Source: Protea cynaroides
Taxonomy: Eukaryota > Streptophyta > Magnoliopsida > Proteales > Proteaceae
NCBI GenBank assembly: GCA_028583415.1
Contig: CM053270.1
Coordinates: forward strand, 7,386,342 to 7,450,341
Direction of reading: 5' to 3'
Length of the DNA stretch: 64,000 nucleotides
The number at the start of each line of letters is the position of its first letter. The first letter of the stretch is position 1. The notes beneath the pieces were generated by a model. The model saw only the letters and a program-made list of their open reading frames with translations. It searched no databases and was not told the origin of the DNA. Positions 11,317 through 21,830 of the stretch are shown one piece after another. Made by a program: the position numbers and the translations under genes.

Positions 11317-13572
11317 TTATCTAGATTGGTATCTTAACACAAACATTCTATGTTTGCGACTACCGTCTCCCTTATCCCCTCCAAAAGTATCACATGTAGA
11401 TAAAGCAAATAGGGCAGGAGAACCACTAAACAACTCATAGAGGTCTAGAATGTACCTATCAAAAATTCCCTTGATGGGATTGGCCCCCCTTACCATCATA
11501 TTGGGGGCGATTGCTTGCAAGGTTTTAGGCAGTCACGAGCCAGATGTCTGAGTTTATTACAGTTGTAACATGTGCCAAACTACCTCGGTAGTGGTGATGG
11601 TTCTCACGCATTGGGTAGTGTACAACCTCGTGAGAAGTGCCCTTGATTACCGCATCGATAACATTTGCCATGCCTTTATCGCTTGATACAAGGGTCTTTG
11701 GCACGGTTGGTGGCTGTCCCACTAGTAAAGGTTTGCCCTCGAGACATTGAACCTTTAATACCTTATACGGTTTGTCCCCTTCTGGAGATCAGATAGGTCA
11801 TTTTCCAACTCCCTTGTCCGTGGGCACATCCCCCTTAACATCGCTCCAAGTTGAAGTTGCAGTTTGGATGTTTGACGCAGCCACCATTTGCATGACAACA
11901 TCCCTATGTTGTTCTTGCAAGCCTTGTATGAAATTCCCCAAAATTTTGGACACCCCAACCATAATTGAGACTGGCATGGGATCATGCTGTATTGTCTCAA
12001 CCAACGAAGTCGACATCTTTTGCTAGAATTCAGAGTGTTGACGGTAGGTGGTCCTCTTGACTTCATTTACCAGTTTCACTGTATCTCTGGTGTCTTGACA
12101 CAGATAAGATAAAGATGTAGTGTCTCTCACATCAGTTGTGGTAGCCTCCATGTTGGGGGCCTCAGAAATGGCAGAGCCATGTGCATTAAGGTGAGCGCGC
12201 GCTGCCATCTACCAAAATTTAACAAACTTTACCACATTATTAGTTTGGCTTGAATCCCAAGATCATACTAGTATAAATAATTCACTTAATCATCGAAGGT
12301 GCGAGTAAATAGGTATATTTCCATTCTAATCCCATATTTCTCAGAATCATAATACTTCCCAAGTTTTCCTAATTAGCAGTAAGATTACCAATCATGCATA
12401 AAAATCATATTTCCCCTTATTCTTCTTCATCATAACGTTTCCGTTGCAATGCCCCTTGTACAAATTCTTGTCATACGACACAATTCATCCATTGACCATA
12501 ACCCAGATTTGTTATATGGACTCATTTGCTTGGGGTCTTTTTGAAACTCTTCCCTACTCAAGGAAACCCGCTTCTAAGTCGCAGCCAATTTCTCGTCGAT
12601 ATATCTCAATCCAAGATGGGTGTGATGGCCCAAATCTTTAAAGACCCAGCGATGATGGTGACAGGGGAAAAACAATGGTAACCAAAGGATGAACAAGGTT
12701 GTAACCATAGCTTGGAGCCTCGAACTCAATTCATACTTACGACTACCATGGTCTTTTGCTTAATAATTCGCGTAATTGGTTTGGGATAGGGAATTAGAAT
12801 ACTTGACGGTGGCAACATTCTTATTCCCTATATGAAATAAAATTCGAGGGGTGAGCTATCCACTCTTAACATTATTAAACAGCTATAATCAAGGAAGATC
12901 GGTTACCGAGGTCGTGATGCACTTGCCAGCTGCACTCAACAGGTTGAGGCACTTGATATTCACCTAGTATTTCTGTGTAACCTTTTCATGCAGATAGGCT
13001 CACCCTGACTCTTTTAATGGCCTCCAAGTTTTCGCTCTGGGCTCACGCCGCTGGGGAAGATAATTGGCTGAAAAGGCATCTTTGAATATCACCCAGGAGA
13101 TATCCCCTTGGCGCTGTAGCAGGATGGGCTGAGTCGCTTGCCACCACATGTAAGGTTCACCCTTTAATTGAAATGTGGCGCACATGACTTTCTGGGCATC
13201 CGAACAGTGTAAATTACCCAATATAATTTCCATGGCCTGGACCCAAATCATAGACTGTAATGGGTCGATGTCTTGTCCGGTGAAGTGTATAGGTTTCATC
13301 TTCTGGAACCTGTACATAGCCTTCATGTCAATCATTTGGACCAGGTCCCATGGAGGTGGTGTCACCTTACCGGTCGATTCTAGACTCATGGCCAATGATG
13401 TAGAGGAACTACCCACAGATGGCTTGGTAGTTGGTGCAGGCCTGAGGGTTGTCAATACACCTGTCAGGAATTGTTGGTGTTGTTCGTGGCGATCCCCCGA
13501 TACGGGTGTAGGAGCACACCTCGTGGGTATTTTGGATGTGGGCCTCGCATCAATGTTCTTGTTGGGTGACAT
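11317..13572 (-). pseudogene. E3 gag with zinc knuckle
   Basis: The minus-strand frame begins MSPNKNIDARPTSKIPTRC at 13572. The capsid-type region holds VMCATFQLKGEPYMWWQ and FKDAFSANYLPQ, the usual gag words of plant Ty3/gypsy elements. The frame closes at 13000 and gag continues in other frames; the part at 12208-11760 is Gln/Thr-rich. A CCHC zinc knuckle (CYNCNKLRHLARDC) lies at about 11571-11527. Only about 200 bases separate it from the polypurine tract, so protease, reverse transcriptase, RNase H and integrase are absent. E3 therefore looks non-autonomous, by deletion or by origin. Gag lies divergently to the extra gene whose promoter is at 14282. Confidence 0.75.
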
Positions 13573-14281
13573 TGTTTGATTTAGTCTGGGTAAATCTGAA
13601 AGGATTTTACACCCAAGTTTAGTACAGGTACCTACTTAAATTGATCGCAATTTAATACAATGTCATGACTTGGGTGGGGGAAACACCCGCTTCATGAAGA
13701 AGTTATTTAAGAAGTTCTTCGGGTGGGTACATCCAGGCTTGGCCAAGAAGTGACGGAAACAACCGAGGACAGGTGCCTCCTATTAAGCCTAGCTGGCTAC
13801 AAACCCCCCCAACTCAAGGGAAGGTCGGCCGAAGACCCGGCGGTAGTGTCAACCGACATAAGCCTCCGGCTCTCTTTCGGATGCCTCTGTGAGCGAGGTG
13901 GTGGATCAAATGGAGGGTTGTTCCACCACCTTGAGGGTCCACTGGCTCCTTTATTGATCATCCTTATATACTTCCCAAGGAGAAGGTGGCTGAGTGTGCC
14001 GCCGGCTGTGCCCCTGCTTCCCCAACACTTAGAAAAATTTCTCTGTCCCAGGGTTTATGGCGGTGGGAAGGATCCGGCGGTAAGCTCAGCCATTTCACCC
14101 TCCAGCATACACTCAGTGGCTTCTGTAAGTAAATTGGTTACACAAGGCAGTGGGAGGGTCCGTCGGCTCTGTTAAGGCCCCAAAAATTCAAATGTTGCGA
14201 CCCTTACCCTATCTAATGGAATCGAGCTGGCCCTAGGCACTTAAGTGATCGGTCCGCCGGTTCTGCAGAACCCTGTTTTTT
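13573..14281. other. Divergent spacer between E3 gag and the E3 extra gene
   Basis: No convincing coding sequence. The right part (13800-14270) is GC-rich with CCGGCGG, CCGCCGG and GGTGGATC words like those in the CCGCCGGCT LTR family, so the spacer shares sequence words with the element's own LTR. In E1 the corresponding spacer (20225-20646) shares ACCGGTC words with the E1 LTR. Confidence 0.5.
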
Positions 14282-14430
14282 TATAAAAGGGACTCGTGGG
14301 TTTTATTTTTGAAACACCATAAGTTTAAACCGGAGGGAGTAGACCAAGGGCACTGGCAGAGCTCTCTCAAGCATTCCTCATTCATTCTTGGAGTCATTTC
14401 AATTCCATTTCTTCCCCCAATCTCAATTCG
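14282..14430 (+). promoter_or_regulatory. TATA box and first non-coding exon of the E3 extra gene
   Basis: TATAAAAG at 14282-14289 is a good plant TATA box. About 30 bases on begins a leader of some 115 bases without ATG, ending CAATTCG, followed by the donor GTAAGC at 14431. The intron that follows leads to the ATG at 15234. Confidence 0.6.
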
Positions 14431-15227
14431 GTAAGCCCCTTTTTCCTCTAAACCTTCATTATATTATATTTTGGTTGGGGTTAGGGTTTTTTGTTCTGCC
14501 ATTTGGTAAGAGATGAAAGATATCTTAAGGTTCTTCATCTCCCTTATAAAACTTTAGGGTTTCTAGAGACCCCACCCTTGTATGGAGTGTCCGCCAGTTT
14601 TCTGGTGGTGACGGAGCTCTGTGTCTCCGCCCTAACTAGCTCCCCTATCTGCCCACTCGGCTGGGCCTACTATTCCATCCCACTTGGGCGAGTTTTGTAG
14701 AGGAAACCCAAGGTCTTGGGTGTTTCCTCACTATAGATCACCTGGTTTCGATACTGGGACCTGTGGTCAAAGGCCCCACTTGTCCATGGAATGGGGATCA
14801 CCGTTTGTAACCCTACCAGGTATCCTTGATGTCCCCCCATTGGCATTGCCATTGGTTGGTTTGGGAGGTCCCTAGCCCTGGCTTAGAGTTTATTTTTCAT
14901 TTCAGCCCTTATTTGTTAGGGTATGATTGGCATGGGACACCCCGGTGTTAGGGCCCGCATGACTAAGATGAATCCCTGAGGGTTTTTGGTTCAAGATTAT
15001 CTTGGCACCCCTTTATGCCCACACGGGGCTGGTCCCCAAGTGCCAAAATCTCTTCCAGTTAACACTAACATTCCTGGTGCTGTGCTTGGGGGTGTGGTGT
15101 CACAAATACCCAAAACACTAACCCTGTTGTAGGGCTCAGAGTGGTCTGCCCTAGTGCTTATTAAGACTTACCTTAGATCTTTGTCTTGGTAGTACTAATT
15201 TGATTTGTCATTTTCTTTTCCTTACAG
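14431..15227 (+). other. 5'-UTR intron of the E3 extra gene
   Basis: The donor is GTAAGC and the acceptor is TTTTCCTTACAG at 15227, six bases before ATG 15234. The inside is T-rich. It has the same position as the introns at 2588-3184 (E2) and 20076-19631 (E1). Confidence 0.65.
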
Positions 15228-15997
15228 GAAATCATGGCTCCACGCAGGAGAGAGGCACCGCCAGAGACCCAGGGGTTTGACTCATTCTGGTTCCATTCCT
15301 ACCAGGAGAATCAAAACTAAGACAGATACTGATCAACCAAGTGTGAGGACAAAGATGGTAATCTTGGAAGTCGCCACCTAGATTAAGGTCTAAGACCTTA
15401 GAAATGTGAAATTTCACCCTAAGGTAAAACTTCGGTTGACTCATGACCCTTAGATTGGATTTCTGGTCCATCAGAGATTGGGTAAGCGTCAGGTTACGGT
15501 TATGGGAAGGGATTAGGCACCCAAACCGCCCGATCGAAATCGGTCTCCTATACCTTTCCTATGCTAGACTCTATCTATTGAACCAAACCAAACCAAGTGG
15601 TTTGATATCATTGAACCAAATCTATATCCATCAGATTGCCTACGTATTATGGAATTATTCCGAAAATCAGGTTCACCATCGTAGTTCATGTAAGACCCGC
15701 ACTCTGAAAACCCGGTCTAAACCTTGGTTTTGTGTCGTGACAGGTCTTCCGATCATCACCGAGCCAGACGGGGCAAGCGGATAACAAACAGGTACGAAAT
15801 CGGACCGAAGTCAACCAATTATACCTGATTTTAGGTATACCGGTCGATGGTACGGGATGATGGTACCGGTCGACCGGTATGGCCTGCACAGCTATGTGCG
15901 GGAATTTGGAAATTAGTCTCTGCGGGTCCCGCTTTCCTGATTTCAAATCCTAGAAGTTTCCTAATCCTAGTAGGGTTACTAAACCCTATTTCTAGCC

Positions 15998-16005
15998 TAT
16001 AAATA
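15998..16005 (+). promoter_or_regulatory. TATA box of E1 5' LTR
   Basis: TATAAATA followed within about 30 bases by a pyrimidine-rich leader. The same box is at 25685-25692 in the 3' LTR. Confidence 0.75.
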
Positions 16006-17627
16006 CACCTTTAAACTCCTCAAATCCTTTCCATTGTCTCTCACAAACCCTAGAGAAGAGGAAGAGCTTGGAAAGGAGAAGGAGCTAGGAAGAAGAAGGA
16101 GGTGCCGCCATTACCGTTTGACGAAGCTCTCGCTACACCTGTCAACGGTAAGTGTTTGAATCCATCTTCTTACCCTATGATAGTTGTGTGGGTGGATCAA
16201 TACCATGTAAAGTAGGTATTGATCTAAAACCCTAAATTGGCCAATAAACCCTAAGTTGCCGTCAAACCCTAGATTCGAGTTTCGAGATGATATTTATCGA
16301 AACGAGACTTGAATGAGTTAGGGATAGCTCTAACTCAAAGCCTAGACTTAGGATGGATAGGAGAAACCCTGAGAATCCATGGAGGATGATCGACGACAGT
16401 CGAAAAACCCATGTATGGTCTTCCGGAGACATACCGGTCGACTATACCGGTTGCACATAGTGCGACCGGTATGCTGCGACCGCTACCTCTCGGGAGGTTG
16501 TCTGTGGGGGACCGGCTGACCATACCGGTCGCCAGTCTTTCCCACAGAGCTGCGACCGGTACATGCCACCGGTCAGCTCTGTGAGGGTATTTTGTAACCA
16601 TGTTGGTTTCCGACCAACATGAAACCCTAAATAATATATTCTAATGAAACCCTAATATTATGTAGGACTTTGTGACATATCGTTTGGATCTTGCGACGTG
16701 GAGCAAGTTAACGAACGAGCGTCAGGTAAGGGAATCTGACCTAAACCTAATAATTAATGGACAGTAAATCGTTGTTAATCATTGAGTATCTATGATGTGA
16801 TGTTTGTGCATATTCACATGCCATCCTTTACTTTCAGCTATTATTATTGTTCATGCATTCATAGGATGTGATTGTTAGGCATGTGATTGTTTTCGTTGGT
16901 GTGTGGAGTGGGGCATGGGCCGGGATCGCTCTTCACACCGGCACCTTTTGTAGTATTCTATCTTAACATGCTTGGTACGGGTGGGGTATCGGGGAAGATC
17001 GTGGTACGTTGGTCTCCGATATTGATGTTGTCCCGACCATCGTTGGGTGGTACCGAGGATTCCGAGTCAACGCTGCCTTGTCCACGATGCTTTAGCTCTA
17101 TCTCTATGCCGTAGGGAGTGGTGTTGGGATAGGGTCTACCGCGTATTGTTTCTATCCTAGTGGGTTAGTTGCGGATAGGGTATCGGGGGAGGTGAGGTTT
17201 TGGAGGTCTCCGACCCGGCCCGCACGCTCTAGCTCTATCTCTATGCCGTAGACGGCTGTCTTGGGATAGAGCATACATTGTTGACATCTAGGATTGGTTA
17301 GTTGCGAGCCCAGGTTTGCGAGCCCCGGCCGTAGGGGCTTAGGTACTGGTATGGGTAGAGTATCGGGGAGGTGCGGGTATACCTTAGCTCTATCTCTATT
17401 CCATGATGGGTGTATGTGGGTTGGTGGTTGTGTGATTCTCGTGCGACGCCACACACTCGTGTATAGAGGTGCGGGGGCCACCAAACCTTTCTATAGCACA
17501 TTGCAAACTTAAAACCAGACCACAAAGCATAAAATGATTGTTACTCATGCATAATCTTGTGAAAGCGTCGATTGCCTTACTGAGCTGTGTTGTGTGTGCT
17601 CACCCTTTGTATATACATTATTTTTAG

Positions 17628-17761
17628 ATGTTGATGCAGGATATACTGTGGACGATTACGTAAACGCTCCGGCGTATGGTGGTGCTGCAGTGTTGGATGT
17701 ACAGGCAGGACAGGACGAGCATGACGCTTCATGCGAGTGCCCTTTCTGCGTGTACCTGTGA
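17628..17761 (+). CDS. LTR-encoded conserved segment with Cys-rich end (E1 5' LTR)
   Basis: Immediately after the acceptor ATTATTTTTAG the frame is open in phase 1 for 44 codons including TGA: VDAGYTVDDYVNAPAYGG, then AAVLDVQ, HDASCECPFCVYL. Equivalent segments with the same entry phase, nearly the same length and a similar tail are in LTRs at 3872-4005, 7680-7816, 30931-31064, 38543-38676 and 43946-44076. The tail CEC-xx-C could bind a metal, but that is only a guess. No in-frame ATG lies at its head. The exon before it (16666-16725) can be read in two frames, and I could not decide which is joined. Not recognised as any known family. Confidence 0.5.
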
Positions 17762-17812
17762 TGGATTTTATTTATTTGTTTCAGTTATTTTCGTTTGTTA
17801 TTAAGAGATGTA

Positions 17813-17818
17813 ATAAAT
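17813..17818 (+). terminator. Possible poly(A) signal in E1 5' LTR
   Basis: AATAAA about 50 bases after the stop of the LTR-encoded segment. In the 3' LTR the same place reads AATAGA. Confidence 0.35.
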
Positions 17819-18050
17819 ATTTATTTTATGTGATTGAATTTGGATAATGGGATATTTATTTAAATTATCAATAGATACTCAGTTCATTCTATTTAAAGTC
17901 TTCCTTGTATGTTTATATTCCGATTGTGGTTATGTGTAATTGGTTTGTATGGGTGGACACGGCCTATTCGAGATCCTGGTGTGAACCGTTGGTTCAATGA
18001 CGGTTCACTCACACCGTTCCGGTTGGATCGGAATTTGGGGTGTGACAACT

Positions 18051-18062
18051 TGGTATCAGAGC
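18051..18062 (+). other. Primer-binding site of E1 (initiator tRNA-Met)
   Basis: TGGTATCAGAGC, a perfect 12-base match to the tRNA-iMet primer site, three bases after the LTR end (TGTGACA then ACT). Confidence 0.95.
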
Positions 18063-18402
18063 TCTCGGGCTCTGTTCCAACAAACCATGCTACACATAAT
18101 GGGGTCGATGAACTGAGTTAGGAAGGTTAAAAATCTTAATACAAACACACCCTAAGCATTGTTTGATACCTGAGACGGACTAAGAAAGAGAATAATGTAC
18201 TATTCTAAATGTGAAACTTAATCTGTGCACATACACTAGATAGGTGAACCATGAAACTTTCATTAAATGGAAAAATAGTATCAAATGTAATAGTGCTACA
18301 GGGTACAGTCCACAAACCGGAAAGTTATCCTGTTATATAAACAGTCATATGAAAAGTAGAATGGAAATCATGGGGTAGGAGGCCTGGGAGGAATGGGGTC
18401 CG

Positions 18403-19623
18403 CTATGTCATAGTCCCGCTCGTATGCGACCCTAAGCCAATGCACTGGTCCCGAGTCACCCATAGACCACGAGCCGGGCGTCCCAACTCTTGACCCATCG
18501 CTCGCCGAGACTCCAGGATGACCCTCGGGTGTCCCCGATCTCGATAAACATACTCAACACCGAGTCGGGAGGGGCTGAGATGGTCCAGGTGTGGGAACAG
18601 ATGGTGGTGGTACAGGTGAAGGCTGTGGGGCGGCACCGGTGTTTCCCCAACTACATCGTCATCATCATCATCCCCCCATCTCGCCGCATAGGCCGCATTG
18701 GCCGCGGCCGCTGGCCTTCGCTGCTACTCTCCCAAGTGGACGAGGGCGAGCCTCCAACTCGTCATCGCTAACGGGCAGATCAACCATCTGCATCCTATTT
18801 ATCGCATCCCAGTCGATGTCAGAGGTCATGGAGTCCTCGACGGCTGTCTCTCCTCTGAAACTCACGCCCAGACGGCGAAGAAGGAAAGTGACGAGACGGC
18901 CATAGGGAAGGTTGCTGGCCCGATCGGTCACAGCCGCTCGATGCATAGTCCGGATGATGAGGTATGGAAGTGAGATCCGCTCTCCGGTGCAGACGCAATA
19001 AGTGACGTACTGGGTGAGCTGGGACAACTCATTGTAGTGACCGCTCTGTGGCACTATATCGTGCTGGATGATGCGGCTGTAGACCCGGGGTATAGGTCTC
19101 AAGCTAGCTGCCTTCATAGGAGCCCCAGGATTTAGTATCTGATGCGCTATCTCTCGGCGCAAATCCTCAGTTAAGTAACCTTTCGCCTTGGGGGCGCAGT
19201 ATACCAAATCTCCATCATTGGGAACCCAAGTAGATCAGCCAACTGGTGGGTGTTGAAGGAGATATGTACACCCCGAACGTAACTGGTAATGCGCAGATCC
19301 CTACACTGGTTCGGGTCTTCGACATCCCCTTCGAGCTCCAGATTTGCATAAAAATGCTTGACCAGGTTAGGGCGTGTGGTCTCTGTGTAGGAAATAACCG
19401 GCAGCCAACCTAGAGCACCAAAGGCTGTCTCTACATTAAACCGGTGTAATTGTCCCACATTGACCCGTCGCCCGGATACGATACTCTTGTCATCGAACCA
19501 AGAAAACCGAGCCTGAGCTTCCAAAGAGCGAAACCATAGCTCATCTAGCTGAGGGATAGGTGGAGAGGGAACCCGAGAACTAGAACCATGTGATCACTTC
19601 CCGAGGTTGCGTCTAGGAGCCAT
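18403..19623 (-). pseudogene. E1 extra gene, antisense, between primer site and gag
   Basis: The minus strand starts MAPRRNLGK at 19623, has one in-frame TGA (a CGA to TGA change would explain it), then continues LDELWFRSLEAQARFSWFDD, LVKHFYANLELEGD, YVRGVHISF and LADLLGFPMM. A one-base shift near 19205 leads into ILNPGAPMKAAS, QHDIVPQSGHYNEL, LPYLIIRTM and LPYGRLVTFLLRRLGV. A second shift near 18670 gives an acidic GDDDDDDVV run and a His/Pro-rich tail ending at 18403. Its total length of about 400 residues is like the E3 copy. The gene has its own 5'-UTR intron (20076-19631). It resembles the plant 'putative plant transposon protein' family by eye. Only about 340 bases separate its end from the primer site. 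Confidence 0.75.
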
Positions 19624-19630
19624 TTAAAAT

Positions 19631-20076
19631 CTGTAAAACAAAAGAAAACAAGATAAAAAGTTAGAAATTTTTGAAATTTCGGCAGCATAACGGCTATAAA
19701 TTGGGAAAAAGCCTCGAACTCACCCAAAAACATGGGGAGGAGGACTTACGTAACCCCCACACTCTTCAACAGACCAATCACAAGCAATTATAACAAGAAA
19801 TTTCAAGAAATTTCAAGAATTAAGAAAAATTAGAAAAATTTCGAAATTTCATGAAAACCTAGGTCAAAAGATGAAAAATTCGATTTTTATCAAAACCTTG
19901 CGGTGGAACCCCAAATTAGTTGAGGGCTTTTGCTCTTGGGGGTCCCTAAACCCTTTCTAAGCCGAAGGAAAGGAATTCCTACGGTTAAAACATCTCGAAC
20001 AAAGAAAAACCTAAATTTCTACATAAAGACGATATGGAAAATTTCTAAAAATATGAGAGAGAGGGTAGAGACCTAC
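19631..20076 (-). other. 5'-UTR intron of the E1 extra gene
   Basis: On the minus strand, CCAG then GTAGGT at 20077/20076 is a strong donor, and TTTTGTTTTACAG at 19631 is a strong acceptor. Seven bases later comes the ATG. Length is 446 bp. Confidence 0.7.
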
Positions 20077-20224
20077 CTGGAGACGATGTTCTAGCTTTGG
20101 AATGCGAGAAATCGGCTTCTAAGAGTACCGGTCGGACTGTAGCAACTCAGTTGGGCAGAGAGGAATCGCCACCGGAGAGAAGGAGAAGGAAAAAGTGAGA
20201 AAAATCTCACTTTTTCGCGATTTT

Positions 20225-20646
20225 AAAGCCATTTTGGGCATACCGGTCGACGGTTATGCCTATACCGGTCGACCGGTATCAACCCAGGTGTGCGACCGCT
20301 ATGTCTCGGCCAGAAATTTTTTTTGACCGGTCGACTATACCGGTCGCAACACTGTCTACAGAGTGGCGACCGGTATCTCATAGACATGCGACCGGTATGT
20401 CTCGGCCAGAAATTTAATTTTGACCGGTCGACTATACCGGCCGCAGCATATTTCTACAGGTGTGCGACCGGTATACTGCGACCGGTACGCCCCAAAAGAG
20501 CCAGAAAAATTTAAAAATTTACAAAATTGTGCAAATTGAAATGTTACTTCTCGACTATTCTCCTGCATTATTCAAGACTAACACTACTATTATTGATGAT
20601 TCTCACGTGTTATGTCTTCTTCTCAGATCCAAATAAATAGTCTGAG
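20225..20646. promoter_or_regulatory. Divergent promoter spacer with ACCGGTC array
   Basis: The spacer lies between the antisense gene (leader from about 20225 downwards) and gag (ATG 20647). From 20241 to 20500 it is packed with ACCGGTC/GACCGGT words, including the perfect 18-base palindrome ATACCGGTCGACCGGTAT near 20262. A 115-base unit (TGCGACCG...CTATACCGG) is nearly repeated at 20290 and 20386. The same words are in U3 and R of the E1 LTR. A CTTTAAAAT box on the minus strand near 20225 could serve the antisense gene. Confidence 0.5.
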
Positions 20647-21809
20647 ATGGCAGGTGGAAACGGTCGAAGGGGTAGAAAGCATCATCATGCCGAAAGCGCC
20701 TAGAGGAAGAGCAAGCTGAGCGGGACCAGGTTAGAGAAACCAGCCCCGAAGAGGATGAGGAACAGGCCCGAAGCACCGACGAATTACCGGGACCACCTCA
20801 CGGGGATTCCGAGACCATAGTTACAAACTTGGTCTATCGGATGCAAGCTCAACGGAAGGAATTTCCGAGTGAGGTGCTAGCGATGCTCAGTCAGCAGGTT
20901 CCGTTCCCGCTGGTAATATGCCCGGGTCCGAGAGAAAATGTCTTCGCAACGGGTGCAAAGTAGCCCGAGGCCAAGGGCCCAAGCACAAAATGTACCACCA
21001 CCGCATCGCTTTCCGTCGCCTTCTCGCGTATCCGGGGGCATATCCGTATCCACCACCATGGTACGGAGCGGATACCCAGGGGGCAGCACGATCTTAGCGG
21101 TCGGTGGACAGGTTCTTGAAGTTGAAACCGTCATCATTCACCGGCGAACGGGGAAACCATTGTGGCCAGCACAGTGGGTTTCGGAAATGGAAAAGAACTT
21201 CCGATTGATGACGTGTACCGAGGAGGAGAAAGTCCTATTTGCCACTCACATGCTGAGGGAGGACGCGAATGCTTGGTGGAATTCCACACGGGCATATTTG
21301 GAGAACCAATATACATTAGTTTACTGGGAAGTGTTTAAAGCAGCTTTCTTCGACAAATACTTCCCAAAGAGCTTCAGGGATTCAATGGAGAGAGAGTTTC
21401 TCAGCGGATAAGAAGACCTACAATGAGGCGGTGCGGGTTGCGAGGGTGATAGAGTCCGGTCGGAGGGACAGCTTCTTCGCTCGGAACGGAGGAGTGAAGA
21501 GATCTGCCGGAGAGAGCTCGGGTGGCAGTAATCCTAGATCATTCCGCCCATACGGGCGGATCGCTACAAAGACTGCGAGAAACAACCTGGCACCACTTGC
21601 CACAATTAGCCAGGCCCAACCCGAATATTAAGTGTTATAACTGTCAAGAATCGGGACATGTTGCGAGGAACTGCACACTACCTAGGAAGCAAGTTCCCCA
21701 AAGAAGCCGAGTTTATGCAGTCACCACTGAAGAGGCAGCCGCATCACCCGATGTGGTAACCGGTACGACTTTATCCCTTACTATTTGGTTTATTCTTTCG
21801 GTTGCATGA
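20647..21809 (+). pseudogene. E1 gag
   Basis: ATG 20647 opens MAGGNGRRGRKHHHAES, then a stop. An overlapping frame continues with LEEEQAERDQVRETSPEED and a Gln-rich N-terminal domain. The capsid region from 20938 contains PLWPAQWVSEMEKNFRLM, LFATHMLREDANAWWNSTRA and FKAAFFDKYFPKSFRDSME, as in Tekay gag. The usual stretch after FDKYFP is shortened: the text jumps from EREFLSG to KKTYNEAVRVARVIE, which points to an internal deletion near 21405. A zinc knuckle CYNCQESGHVARNC lies at about 21633-21675. Confidence 0.85.
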
Positions 21810-21830
21810 GCATATAGAACTAAGGGGCAA

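Larger units (their letters stand above)
15689..18047 (+). mobile_element. 5' LTR of E1
   Basis: TATA box at 15998-16005, so U3 is only about 340 bases. Downstream lie a leader exon ending at donor 16147/16148 (GTAAGT), a possible small exon 16666-16725 (acceptor TATGTAG, donor GTAAGG), a second intron 16726-17627 with three copies of TAGCTCTATCTCTAT, and the conserved open segment 17628-17761. AATAAA follows at 17813-17818. This lets the LTR be read as U3, then a spliced R of about 1.8 kb, then a short U5. ACCGGTC words cluster at 15838-15880 and 16433-16575. Confidence 0.9.
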
